A program made the translations under genes and the position numbers. From positions 1-25,925 of the forward strand of contig JAFGJF010000472.1 of assembly GCA_016929205.1 (NCBI GenBank): 25,925 nucleotides of DNA, written 5' to 3'. Below, in pieces: positions 7,715 to 14,448 of the stretch. The DNA is from Anaerolineae bacterium (GTDB lineage Bacteria; Chloroflexota; Anaerolineae; JAFGEY01). The notes under the pieces were generated by a model. It was not told the origin of the DNA and did not search any database. It saw only the letters and a list, made by a program, of their open reading frames with translations. The stretch's first letter is position 1. Each line of letters begins with the position of its first letter.

Positions 7715-10191
7715 TCTTCAGCCTCGCCTGCAACAATCTCGACCGGCACCAGCAGCACCCGGTCGGCCACGGCAAAGTCATCGACATACACATCAAGACG
7801 CTGAATCGTGCGCGCGTCGTACCAGCCCAACTCGACTTGATAGACTCCAGGTATGACGTCATCGCCAACCGCGAGACGGTGTACCTGGTAAAAGACATCG
7901 CCAGACTGCCAGCCATCTGTCGCCACGTCGAGCCGATCGTCTCCCCCGACCAGCGTGCTTTTGTTATCGATCAGGTGCACGAACACTTTGAGCGGTGCTG
8001 GATCGGTTCTCGCCACACGCCACCAGGTCACCAACTGCCACGCCGTACCGCGCTCGCTCCAATCGCCGTCCGTCACGTAACCAAGCAGTTCGACACGATC
8101 GCCAAACTGAACAGGCAATACAAGCCGCTCGGCATGCGCAGCAGGATCGCCGGGCAAAAACGTAACCGCCGAACTCCACCACAGCGGCGTCGATTCGTGC
8201 TGTGCCAAAACCACGTCTGCAACCTGTACAGCAGGCAGGGTCACACTGGTTGCCGTATAAGGTATGTTGTGGCGGGTGATAAGATCTTGGACATCGGATG
8301 GTCGCCACAACAATGTCCACGCTCCATCCTGAAGCGGTGGTCCCTCGATCTCAGGTCCAGAGATCAAGTAATAGAGACTGGCTGGTTGAGTCGGGAAAAC
8401 AAAGGCTCGATCGGCCCTGAACCACTTGAACTGCACATCATTTGTCCTGAACAAGGCGTGATAATCCTGTGACACGATGTCCTTGGCGCGCAAGCCAGAG
8501 AGACTGACCACAACCCGATGTGCACTGGCGCGCGGCACCTCGTAGATAAAGATCGCATAGCCAATTTTGGCCAACGGCTGTCGCTGTCTGAACCAGGCAA
8601 ACGTATCCGGATCGGAAAGCCGCAACCCCTGCAAGCTATTGACGCTGATAGCATAGGTCCCGGGTGATGGTTCGTCGGGATAAAAAGAATATCGTGATTC
8701 CCAATCGTCAAACGGTCCAGGCAGCAGTTCAAAATCTATGCCATAATAGGCTGGATCGGCCGCGCCTTGATAAGCCAGCTTGACTTGGCTTACCCCTCGT
8801 TGGTCTAGCCACCTCTTGAGATCGCCCAAACCCTGGCCTCGATCCAGGTCATCGCCAACCAAGATCTGCCATCCATTGTCAGGACCACCGGCAATCTCGT
8901 TAAAATAGGCCACATAGTAGGGATAGACGCTGGCCGTACCAAAGACATACCACCCGAGCGCGGCAAAGAACAATCCGTACGTCGACAGATTGTTTGCCCA
9001 CGCTCCTTTGTACTGCAACCACTTTTCGACTGATGTTGCCACGCCACCTGCACAAACCAGAAAAAAGGGCAAGACAGACAAAATGTAGCGATACCCAGAA
9101 TTGACTTGAAAGAGCAACGCGACAGCCAGGAAAAAAAGCGGAGGCAGAATACAGATCGCACTCGAACGCCCGGGCCGCCGGGCAGCAGTCGTAAAAACAA
9201 AAATGGCCAGTAAAACCAAGGTCAACAATGGAGTCTTGAGCAAAAACGAGATCAAGAAATAGGACCATTGCCGGTTTGCCCCCAGCAAAAAGGAAGCCGG
9301 ACCATCGCTGCGCAGCCGAAACCGGTTTGGCGCATCGAGCAACTGGGCCCAATAATCAGAAGCCAGAAGACGCACACCGCCCAATTCACCGACCTGGAAT
9401 CCGTAAGCCACCCAGACCGTCAATACAGCAATCAGAACGATGAGCAAACCGCTTGTAACCAACCAGGCCAGCCTTCCCTGCCTCGTCTCCCCCGACACAG
9501 AGGCCACCAACGGAAGGCGAATTGAAAGCTGAAAAGGCTGGTCAACCAACGCTCGCGCAATGAAAAGAGCAGCCAGAACAGGCCCGAAAAGCAGCGCCGA
9601 GAATTTGCTGGCCATAGCCAAACCCGCAAAAAAGCCAGTGGCAAAGAGATGAGGCACCGTTGGTCGACGCAGCAGCCGCCACAACCAATAGACGGCAATA
9701 AACGTAAACGCGGCCACAGGCAGATCGGCCGTCGCCAATCTGGCATGAGCCAGCAGGTTAGGATCGAACGCGCTCAGCAACAAAGCCAGAAGACCGGCGG
9801 TCGGGCCCCACAGTTCACGCGCCCAGCGATAGATAAAAGCAGATAACAACAAGGCCAGGGCGGCGTTAGGCAAACGTGCCAGGAACAATACCTGGACAAC
9901 GTTCGTTTGACCATTCCACAACAAACGGTGGCCAACGACCCCGGTGTCATCATCAAACCGGATCGGATCATCCTGCGGCCACTCCAAAATGGACAGCATA
10001 CGCACGGGCCAAGCCGCCAACACGTGGCTAAAAAGTGGGCTCGCACCGGCCAAAGACCGGCCGGTCTCCAGCCAGACATACCCCCGAACAATGGACTCTT
10101 GTTCGCGCGCCGTAAGAGGTGCCGTACCCATTAGCTGGATAAACATCAAAAGCAAAAGAGGTACGATCAACTTGTCAGCCCACTTGTGCAC
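7711..10191 (-). CDS. Multispanning GT-C/PMT-like glycosyltransferase
   Basis: An 826-residue membrane protein. The first about 420 residues carry many hydrophobic segments (about ten) with early acidic and arginine loop motifs (AREQESIVRGYVW, LLAHARLATADLPVAAF), as in ArnT/PMT-like lipid-carrier-dependent glycosyltransferases. A segment with YFNEIAGGP and LVGDDLDRGQGL follows the last membrane helix and is characteristic of this family in Chloroflexi and Planctomycetes. The remaining about 350 residues are soluble, probably extracytoplasmic, and end in a beta-rich domain. Such enzymes move a sugar from a polyprenyl phosphate donor to an acceptor outside the membrane; neither is identifiable here. 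The start is GTG at 10191 with GAGGTGA 6-9 nt upstream. First gene of the overlapping operon with RlmI and HD genes; no clear promoter was seen in the short gap after the tRNA terminator. Confidence 0.8.
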   Translation of the reverse strand: MHKWADKLIVPLLLLMFIQLMGTAPLTAREQESIVRGYVWLETGRSLAGASPLFSHVLAAWPVRMLSILEWPQDDPIRFDDDTGVVGHRLLWNGQTNVVQVLFLARLPNAALALLLSAFIYRWARELWGPTAGLLALLLSAFDPNLLAHARLATADLPVAAFTFIAVYWLWRLLRRPTVPHLFATGFFAGLAMASKFSALLFGPVLAALFIARALVDQPFQLSIRLPLVASVSGETRQGRLAWLVTSGLLIVLIAVLTVWVAYGFQVGELGGVRLLASDYWAQLLDAPNRFRLRSDGPASFLLGANRQWSYFLISFLLKTPLLTLVLLAIFVFTTAARRPGRSSAICILPPLFFLAVALLFQVNSGYRYILSVLPFFLVCAGGVATSVEKWLQYKGAWANNLSTYGLFFAALGWYVFGTASVYPYYVAYFNEIAGGPDNGWQILVGDDLDRGQGLGDLKRWLDQRGVSQVKLAYQGAADPAYYGIDFELLPGPFDDWESRYSFYPDEPSPGTYAISVNSLQGLRLSDPDTFAWFRQRQPLAKIGYAIFIYEVPRASAHRVVVSLSGLRAKDIVSQDYHALFRTNDVQFKWFRADRAFVFPTQPASLYYLISGPEIEGPPLQDGAWTLLWRPSDVQDLITRHNIPYTATSVTLPAVQVADVVLAQHESTPLWWSSAVTFLPGDPAAHAERLVLPVQFGDRVELLGYVTDGDWSERGTAWQLVTWWRVARTDPAPLKVFVHLIDNKSTLVGGDDRLDVATDGWQSGDVFYQVHRLAVGDDVIPGVYQVELGWYDARTIQRLDVYVDDFAVADRVLLVPVEIVAGEAEE

Positions 10192-10239
10192 GCACCCTCA
10201 CCTCGATGGCCTTGACGCATGTCTGAATCCACGCGTATC

Positions 10240-10264
10240 AAAAAAAGCACCGCGCGAGCGGTGC
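10240..10264 (-). terminator. Rho-independent terminator of tRNA-Ser
   Basis: On the minus strand a perfect 7-bp stem (GCACCGC/GCGGTGC) with a 4-nt loop is followed directly by seven T residues. It lies 43 nt past the tRNA 3' end, so it ends the tRNA transcript before the glycosyltransferase gene. Confidence 0.85.
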
Positions 10265-10307
10265 CTTGGTATAACAGGGATACAAAACGTACCCCTTTGT
10301 GAATCTC

Positions 10308-10397
10308 TGGCGGAAGGGGTGGGATTTGAACCCACGGTACCTCGCGGTACACGCGCTCTCCAGGCGCGCGCATTCGGCCAGACTATGCTACCCTTCC
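10308..10397 (-). tRNA. tRNA-Ser (anticodon GGA), CCA encoded
   Basis: The minus strand folds as a class II tRNA. The acceptor stem is GGAAGGG/CCCTTCC, the D arm has a GCA/TGC stem, and the anticodon stem CGCGC/GCGCG carries the loop CTGGAGA, placing GGA at positions 34-36. A long variable arm (GTACC-GCGA-GGTAC) is typical of tRNA-Ser. The T arm is GTGGG-TTCAAAT-CCCAC. The discriminator base G is followed by an encoded CCA. It reads UCC and, by wobble, UCU serine codons. It has its own promoter and terminator. Confidence 0.96.
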
Positions 10398-10414
10398 CAA
10401 ATGAACCGTGCGCG

Positions 10415-10443
10415 ATTATATCATAACCGGGCGAATAATTCAA
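10415..10443 (-). promoter_or_regulatory. Promoter of tRNA-Ser
   Basis: On the minus strand: TTGAAT, a 17-nt spacer and a perfect TATAAT with an upstream TG (extended -10). The -10 box ends 17 nt before the tRNA 5' end, a spacing that suits a stable RNA gene. Confidence 0.8.
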
Positions 10444-10544
10444 ATCAGTGTACAACCGCAAGCGACATGAATCACAATGCAAAAATGCCAATCAACAGGA
10501 ATAGTGCTCCCATGACTGGCATATAGACGAATCTGAGGGAGGGA

Positions 10545-11018
10545 CTATATAAAGAGTTGGATCGCCGAGTCCGACGCTTCTTTAACAAACTTGGCCACGC
10601 CGACCACGTCCTCGACCTCGTCGATCAGATCCTCGCGTGTGATCTCCATCACGTCCATACTCATCTTGCAAGCCAGAAAATGTACGTCCAGGTCGATCAG
10701 CGTCTGACGAAGCTCTTCCAGCGGCGTCACGCCCTTTTCAGTCATCATCTTTTTGAACATCCAACGGCCCAAACCGCCAAAATTGAACCTGGACGGTCCC
10801 AAACGGCCAAGCCCGCCCCGGTTCATCAAACCGAGCATCTTGCCCATCAACCCTTTGCCGGTGAGGTTACCCTTTTGGATGGCCTTTATCCCCCAAAACG
10901 TAAAGAACAGCGTCGTGTCCATCCCTGCCGCAGCCGCACCAGTGGCGATGCTAAAGGCAGCAAATATCTTGTCCATATCGCCGCTAAAAACGACAATCGT
11001 TGCCTTGTTTTCTGCCAT
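10545..11018 (-). CDS. dsrE2: DsrE2-type DsrE/DsrF/DrsH-like protein
   Basis: A 157-residue protein of the DsrE2 (peroxiredoxin-like DsrE/F/H-like) family. The N-terminus KATIVVFSGDMDKIFAAF is typical, and the conserved cysteine is C117 in the phrase LACKMSMDVM. A glycine/methionine-rich middle part (about 52-92) may associate with the membrane or partner proteins. Family members act with TusA in transferring sulfane sulfur in the cytoplasm; many are found as rhodanese-tusA-dsrE2 gene sets. An in-frame GTG at 11027 is possible, but ATG 11018 has AGGTGG 5 nt upstream. It is the last gene of the sulfur-relay operon, 9 nt after the tusA stop. Family confident; physiological direction of sulfur flow unknown. 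Confidence 0.85.
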   Translation of the reverse strand: MAENKATIVVFSGDMDKIFAAFSIATGAAAAGMDTTLFFTFWGIKAIQKGNLTGKGLMGKMLGLMNRGGLGRLGPSRFNFGGLGRWMFKKMMTEKGVTPLEELRQTLIDLDVHFLACKMSMDVMEITREDLIDEVEDVVGVAKFVKEASDSAIQLFI

Positions 11019-11027
11019 CACATCCAC

Positions 11028-11264
11028 CTAGCCTGTCTTTTTCACAAAATATTTAAAGAAATCGCCGGCATTCTCTTCACCAAGGAATTCGTTGCCGGTC
11101 TGCTCGCACCAGGCCGGGATGTCCGCATGCGCGCCATCGTCATCGGCCTGCACTTCGAGCACCTGGCCCACTTCCATCTTGCGTACAGTCTTGGCTAGAA
11201 ACGCAATCGGCATGGGACACATCTGCCCAATTGAATTTTGTACCTTGTCTACTTTGATGTCCAT
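11028..11264 (-). CDS. tusA: TusA family sulfur-carrier protein
   Basis: A 78-residue TusA/SirA-like protein, the usual family size. The signature CPMP places the persulfide-carrying cysteine at C16 (GQMCPMPIAFLAKTV), followed by the conserved VGQVLEVQADD strand. TusA carries sulfur as a cysteine persulfide in the cytoplasm and hands it to DsrE-type partners, and in E. coli to TusBCD for tRNA 2-thiolation. GGGAGGG precedes the ATG. It lies between DsrH and DsrE2 in one operon, which is the expected partner context. Confidence 0.93.
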   Translation of the reverse strand: MDIKVDKVQNSIGQMCPMPIAFLAKTVRKMEVGQVLEVQADDDGAHADIPAWCEQTGNEFLGEENAGDFFKYFVKKTG

Positions 11265-11338
11265 TTTACCCTCCCGGTTGTGATTGAACTCATTTTATGT
11301 TTTTTGATTTTCGTTGCGACCCAAACCCTTATAAGTAC

Positions 11339-11632
11339 CTAAAGCCAGGGCGCAGCGTCGTGCCGCTCGATCAACTCGACAAACCCATCGTAACCAATAA
11401 TCTGAATCCCGTCGATAACGGATCCAATTCCTCTCGCTTCCAGGTCAGCGTCAAGCGCATAAATGGGGTGATTGGCCATCGCGCCCTCAACAACCACCGC
11501 ACTCTTGGTATGGGGCAATGCCGCGTAAACGCCATCTTCATACAACAAAACTGGTGCACCTGGTGGGGCGATACGCAGCAGAGAATAAAGGCTGTCGGTA
11601 CTCAGTGGTGATTTGTTGACCATATACAACAT
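11339..11632 (-). CDS. dsrH: DsrH/TusB-like sulfur-relay subunit
   Basis: A 97-residue DsrH (TusB) homologue. MLYMVNKSPLSTDSLYSLL at the N-terminus and VLLYEDGVYAAL at about 28-39 are characteristic. DsrH is the small subunit of the hexameric DsrEFH/TusDCB complex. Many members carry a cysteine at the site that receives or stabilises sulfur; no cysteine at all is present in this copy, so a structural role is more likely. GAGGAG stands 6 nt before the ATG, 11 nt after the DsrF stop. A 74-nt gap separates it from tusA. Confidence 0.85.
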   Translation of the reverse strand: MLYMVNKSPLSTDSLYSLLRIAPPGAPVLLYEDGVYAALPHTKSAVVVEGAMANHPIYALDADLEARGIGSVIDGIQIIGYDGFVELIERHDAAPWL

Positions 11633-11643
11633 GTTTCTCTCCT

Positions 11644-12000
11644 CTAAAAGGGCAAAACCTTGGCCGCTGTCGCTAAAATCTGCGCGATCTGCGCATTGTT
11701 GACGACCTCGACATCGATCACCAGATCCTCAACCGTCAAACCACGCTCCGACAGCGATTCATCGTGAATGTAAAATTTCTCTACATCAAACTCGCGCAGC
11801 ATCGGAAACCCTTCACCCAAAGGCTTCATATCGAGCTTGTCCGGCGCCTGGTTCTTGAGCAAGGCATATACGCCATCGTCAATAAAAACGACACTGATAT
11901 CCATCTCAAAAACGGCGATCCCCATCAGGGTGCGAAATCCTTCTGCGGTGTACACACTGCCGTAGGGCGCTTTACGCAACACAACTGCCACTGTATTCAT
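11644..12000 (-). CDS. dsrF: DsrF/TusC-like sulfur-relay subunit
   Basis: A 118-residue DsrE-fold protein matching DsrF/TusC: VAVVLRKAPYGSVYTAEGFR at the N-terminus and VVFIDDGVYALLKNQ at about 38-52. It contains no cysteine, as is common for TusC-type subunits, which form the central ring with DsrE and DsrH. Start: of two adjacent ATG codons (12003 and 12000) the second has GGAGG at an ideal 5-nt spacing and is chosen. The gene follows dsrE with an 11-nt gap, so the three subunits are translated from one message. Confidence 0.85.
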   Translation of the reverse strand: MNTVAVVLRKAPYGSVYTAEGFRTLMGIAVFEMDISVVFIDDGVYALLKNQAPDKLDMKPLGEGFPMLREFDVEKFYIHDESLSERGLTVEDLVIDVEVVNNAQIAQILATAAKVLPF

Positions 12001-12011
12001 CATATCCTCCC

Positions 12012-12365
12012 TCAATCCCCAAAGGTTACGAAACGATCTGTTGTGCGCAGGTATTCGGCCAACGAGCCCAATCCAGACATACGCACGTGCTCTACTGCAA
12101 GGTCCGGGCGCATGCCGCGGAATTTGGCACAGGCTGTGCAGGCGACGACCTCGATACCTTGTGCACCCAGTGCTTCGAACCGCTGGGCAATGTTTCGCTC
12201 ACCGGGAGGCTTGACAAACTTGTTGATGTTATTTACACCATCGGTATACAAAAAGACACCAGAGATCTCGTGACCACGTGCCAAAGCAGCCTGGATAAAA
12301 TTGTACGCCGAGTCTGCAGCTTGATGTTGGTACGGCCCTTCAAGGATCATGACCCCAATTTTCAT
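12012..12365 (-). CDS. dsrE: DsrE/TusD-like sulfur-transfer subunit
   Basis: A 117-residue DsrE (TusD) homologue, beginning MKIGVMILEGPYQHQAAD. YTDGVNN (40-46) and the segment VVACTACAKFRGM (73-85) correspond to the catalytic region; C76 and C79 are the candidates for the persulfide cysteine, C76 fitting the family spacing to RG better. It accepts sulfur from TusA in the DsrEFH complex. The start at 12365 is set by GGAGG 7 nt upstream; the longer in-frame extension to 12401 is rejected because it contains no ribosome binding site. An 84-nt gap separates it from the NifX-like gene. Confidence 0.87.
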   Translation of the reverse strand: MKIGVMILEGPYQHQAADSAYNFIQAALARGHEISGVFLYTDGVNNINKFVKPPGERNIAQRFEALGAQGIEVVACTACAKFRGMRPDLAVEHVRMSGLGSLAEYLRTTDRFVTFGD

Positions 12366-12449
12366 AGCAAAACCTCCATTTTTGGTCAAACAAAACGCCA
12401 ATGTATACGAACCTGCCGCTCGCCTGAAACCTTACAGCCCAAGCCGGCA

Positions 12450-13145
12450 TTACAGATAGGACGGAGTGGACAATTCTCCACGCAGATACGCCTGGACAGC
12501 TTCCCGGACGGTCAACCGTTCGTCCGCCAGAGCAACGGTGATCGACAGTGCCCGCAAAGCAGTACAACACTCGGGACGGATCTCTGGTGTGATCACCGTC
12601 GTCGCCCCGCTCCTTGCAGCGGCACGAACGGCGTTGACACTGGCCCGCACCATCGAATCAGACTGCTCGACCTGGATTATCTCAAAATCCATTGTTTGCG
12701 GATCGACAAGCACAAAAGAAGTGCATGGCTCTCCCCTGGCTTCCAATCTGGCCTCAAGATCGTTCCCATGCGAAGCGACGGCAACCTTGGCCGGTGGAGG
12801 TTGATACGCTCGAACCTCTTCTACGCCATTGGTCACATACCGTTTGACCGCCTCAAGAACCGTCATCCGTTCAACACCATCAATGACCTCGATGCCCAGA
12901 TTGAGCATCGCCTGCCGGCAAATCTCTTTGATATGACCGGTAATGACCGTCTCCGCCCCCTGGTTGGCAATCGCCCTGATCGCAACCAGGCTAACGTGAG
13001 AAGGATCGATCTGATCGGGCGGCACAGAAACAACAACATAGTCCATTGTCTCTGTATCCACAACCAGGAATTGCGAACAAAGGCCAAAAGAAATGCCCGT
13101 CCAAGCATCGAGAGACGTCCCTTGAGATGAGACAGCTATTTTCAT
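12450..13145 (-). CDS. Double NifX/NifB-like (dinitrogenase iron-molybdenum cofactor family) protein
   Basis: A 231-residue protein made of two copies of the NifX/NifB C-terminal domain. Copy 1 covers about 1-115 (MKIAVSSQGTSLDAW...FLVVDTETMDY...GAETVITGHI). Copy 2 covers about 119-225 (KVAVASHGNDLEAR...FVLVDPQTMDF...GATTVITPEI). NifX-type domains bind iron-sulfur or iron-molybdenum clusters or their precursors. No nitrogenase gene is nearby, so a role in nitrogen fixation is not implied; similar orphan proteins exist in many anaerobes. Cysteines C23, C76, C141, C193 and C194 could hold a cluster. GGAGG lies 6 nt before ATG 13145. Second gene of the ArsR-headed operon, 25 nt after arsR. Confidence 0.82.
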   Translation of the reverse strand: MKIAVSSQGTSLDAWTGISFGLCSQFLVVDTETMDYVVVSVPPDQIDPSHVSLVAIRAIANQGAETVITGHIKEICRQAMLNLGIEVIDGVERMTVLEAVKRYVTNGVEEVRAYQPPPAKVAVASHGNDLEARLEARGEPCTSFVLVDPQTMDFEIIQVEQSDSMVRASVNAVRAAARSGATTVITPEIRPECCTALRALSITVALADERLTVREAVQAYLRGELSTPSYL

Positions 13146-13170
13146 TCTTTGCCTCCATTGCAAAAAAATA

Positions 13171-13515
13171 TCACCCAGTATGCAGCGATTGGGTCAGACT
13201 CGCTTCTGCAGTCAACTGCGCATCCAGAATGGCGCGCAACAGGTCCAGAGCCTCGACGACACGCTGATCGGTCAAGGTATAATACATCGAAGTACCTTGG
13301 CGTTCCACGCTGACCAGACCCCGCTCGCGCAGAATGCCCAGATGGCGAGAAACCGTTGATTGTGGCACTTCTAACACGTCGACCAGCTCATTGACGCACT
13401 GCGAACCTTTGGATAACGCGTACAAAAGCAAAATCCGCTTTGGATCACCCAGTGCATAACATATGCGTTTGTGCAATAACCGAACTTCTTGTCCTAGTTT
13501 CTGGTCCACAATCAA
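13171..13515 (-). CDS. ArsR-family winged-helix repressor
   Basis: A 114-residue ArsR/SmtB-type regulator. The helix-turn-helix reads NELVDVLEVPQSTVSRHLGILRERGLV (42-68), followed by the wing VERQGTSMYYTL (70-81). Two cysteines, C19 and C40, might form a thiol switch. The classic CxC metal motif of arsenic sensors is absent, so a redox or sulfide/persulfide sensor such as the SqrR/BigR type is possible but unproven. A TTG start at 13515 is chosen with GGAG 7 nt upstream; GTG at 13509 is the alternative. Longer in-frame starts would run through the operator palindrome and are rejected. It heads the sulfur-relay operon and very probably represses it. Confidence 0.85.
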   Translation of the reverse strand: MIVDQKLGQEVRLLHKRICYALGDPKRILLLYALSKGSQCVNELVDVLEVPQSTVSRHLGILRERGLVSVERQGTSMYYTLTDQRVVEALDLLRAILDAQLTAEASLTQSLHTG

Positions 13516-13527
13516 CTCTTTTCTCCG

Positions 13528-13549
13528 TATATTCGAATATTCGAATATA
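13528..13549. promoter_or_regulatory. Perfect 22-bp palindrome, probable ArsR operator
   Basis: Bases 13528-13549 are a perfect inverted repeat built from TATATTCGAAT half units sharing a central AT. It lies 6 bp past the -10 box of the arsR promoter and 12 bp before the arsR start codon, covering the expected transcription start. AT-rich ATTC...GAAT palindromes are known operators of SqrR/BigR-type ArsR proteins. The symmetry is seen; binding is inferred. A lone half-site ATATTCG is at 13589-13595, near the perR -35 box. Confidence 0.75.
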
Positions 13550-13555
13550 AAACCG

Positions 13556-13583
13556 ATTATACCCCAAATCACGAAAAACGCAA
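13556..13583 (-). promoter_or_regulatory. Promoter of the arsR/sulfur-relay operon
   Basis: On the minus strand TTGCGT, a 16-nt spacer and a perfect TATAAT. The operator palindrome begins immediately downstream. It is the only good promoter seen before seven closely spaced minus-strand genes. Confidence 0.65.
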
Positions 13584-13602
13584 ATCGCATATTCGCCTGT
13601 TC

Positions 13603-13630
13603 TTGACAAAAAATGCTTTTAGCTTATAAT
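13603..13630 (+). promoter_or_regulatory. Consensus promoter of perR and the defence cluster
   Basis: TTGACA and TATAAT are both perfect consensus hexamers with a 16-nt spacer. The -10 box overlaps a PerR-box-like palindrome, so a strong promoter is held under repression. It diverges from the arsR promoter, the two -35 boxes being about 20 bp apart. Confidence 0.85.
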
Positions 13631-13638
13631 GCTTATAA
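13624..13638. promoter_or_regulatory. PerR box overlapping the perR -10
   Basis: TTATAATGCTTATAA matches the PerR consensus TTATAATNATTATAA at 14 of 15 positions counting N as a match. It spans the -10 box and probable start point of perR, the ideal place for autorepression. AGGAG and the GTG start follow downstream. Confidence 0.75.
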
Positions 13639-13653
13639 ATCAGGAGCCCTCTA

Positions 13654-14082
13654 GTGGAACAGACAGAACTCGTTCAAAAATTTAAAACACATGGATACAA
13701 GATGACGCCTCAACGTCGGGCGATCATTGAAACAACAACTGGTTCGTTGTCCCATCTCTCAGCCGAAGAAATCCATCAAATCGTGTCAAAACGTATGCCA
13801 GATATCGCTTTGGCCACTGTTTACAATACACTGCGGGAATTGGTTGCGATTGGTGCAGCACGCGAATTGAACCTGTCTAACGATGCGCGCCGTTATGAAT
13901 TCTCTCAAGATATGCACTCACATTTCGTTTGTCTTGTATGTGGAAAAATACAGGACGTGCAAACCGATCAACATAAACTGGCATCACTTTTCAAGCTCAA
14001 TAGCGGGAATTATGCTATCCGGTACGAGGCAACGATCTATGGGTATTGCCCCAATTGTGCGCCTGTCGGGATAGAGAAATAA
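13654..14082 (+). CDS. perR: PerR-type Fur-family peroxide regulator
   Basis: A 142-residue Fur-family repressor. The DNA-binding helices lie in about 10-70 (MTPQRRAIIE, ATVYNTLRELV). Structural zinc cysteines are C93-C96 (CLVC) and C132-C135 (CPNC). Regulatory-site residues align with B. subtilis PerR as H34, E82, H88, H90 and D101. D101 corresponds to Asp104, whose replacement of the Fur glutamate marks peroxide-sensitive PerR; E82 stands where PerR usually has Asp85, a Fur-like feature. PerR-Fe/Mn represses oxidative-stress genes and is inactivated by H2O2 through histidine oxidation. GTG start at 13654 with AGGAG 7 nt upstream. The PerR box at its own promoter supports the assignment. First gene of the defence cluster. 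Confidence 0.88.
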   Translation: MEQTELVQKFKTHGYKMTPQRRAIIETTTGSLSHLSAEEIHQIVSKRMPDIALATVYNTLRELVAIGAARELNLSNDARRYEFSQDMHSHFVCLVCGKIQDVQTDQHKLASLFKLNSGNYAIRYEATIYGYCPNCAPVGIEK

Positions 14083-14111
14083 CATTACAGCAAATCGCAA
14101 AGGAGGTAGCA

Positions 14112-14438
14112 GTGATCGATTTTATCGAGGTGGCAACCAAAGATCGGATTCCATCCGGCACGATGGCCTCAGCTTGGGCCGGCGGGCGCAGGATCCTAGT
14201 GTACAATGTGAACGGAGAGTACTATGCAACCGATGAACAATGTACACACCGCGAGTGTTCGCTGGAAAAAGGTCAATTTGTGGGCCAGGTAGTCAGCTGC
14301 CCTTGCCATTGGGCACGCTTTGACGTCACAACAGGCGAGGTCTTGAGCCCGCCGGCAACGATTCCCTTGCCAACCTACAAGGTCAAGGTCGAAGGCAACC
14401 GGATCTTGGTGGGCATTGACGTAACAGACATCGTATAA
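14112..14438 (+). CDS. Rieske-type [2Fe-2S] ferredoxin
   Basis: A 108-residue soluble Rieske domain protein. The cluster ligands are C44 and H46 (CTHREC) and C63 and H66 (CPCHWARFD). There is no membrane anchor or oxygenase domain, so it resembles the stand-alone ferredoxins of dioxygenase systems or NirD. Here it follows perR by 29 nt and precedes a diiron ferritin-like gene, so an electron-donor role to the diiron proteins is a reasonable inference. GTG start at 14112 with AGGAGG 5 nt upstream; upstream in-frame codons overlap perR and are rejected. Confidence 0.9.
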   Translation: MIDFIEVATKDRIPSGTMASAWAGGRRILVYNVNGEYYATDEQCTHRECSLEKGQFVGQVVSCPCHWARFDVTTGEVLSPPATIPLPTYKVKVEGNRILVGIDVTDIV

Positions 14439-14448
14439 AGGAGGCAAA

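Noticed and set aside
7651..8472. 273-residue plus-strand open frame across the glycosyltransferase C-terminus and the methyltransferase start
   Set aside because: Antisense to two overlapping real genes and with no recognisable motif.
10299..10526. Small plus-strand open frame over the tRNA region
   Set aside because: It is the complement of a clear tRNA-Ser; its translation is a well-known artefact of tRNA genes.
12087..13130. 347-residue plus-strand open frame opposite the dsrE and NifX-like genes
   Set aside because: It lies antisense to two well-recognised proteins, crosses their boundaries, has no recognisable domain and no ribosome binding site. It is a shadow frame.
12450..13145. 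Nitrogen fixation locus suggested by the NifX-like domains
   Set aside because: No nifHDK, nifB radical-SAM part or nifEN is in the window; these domains are common outside nitrogen fixation.
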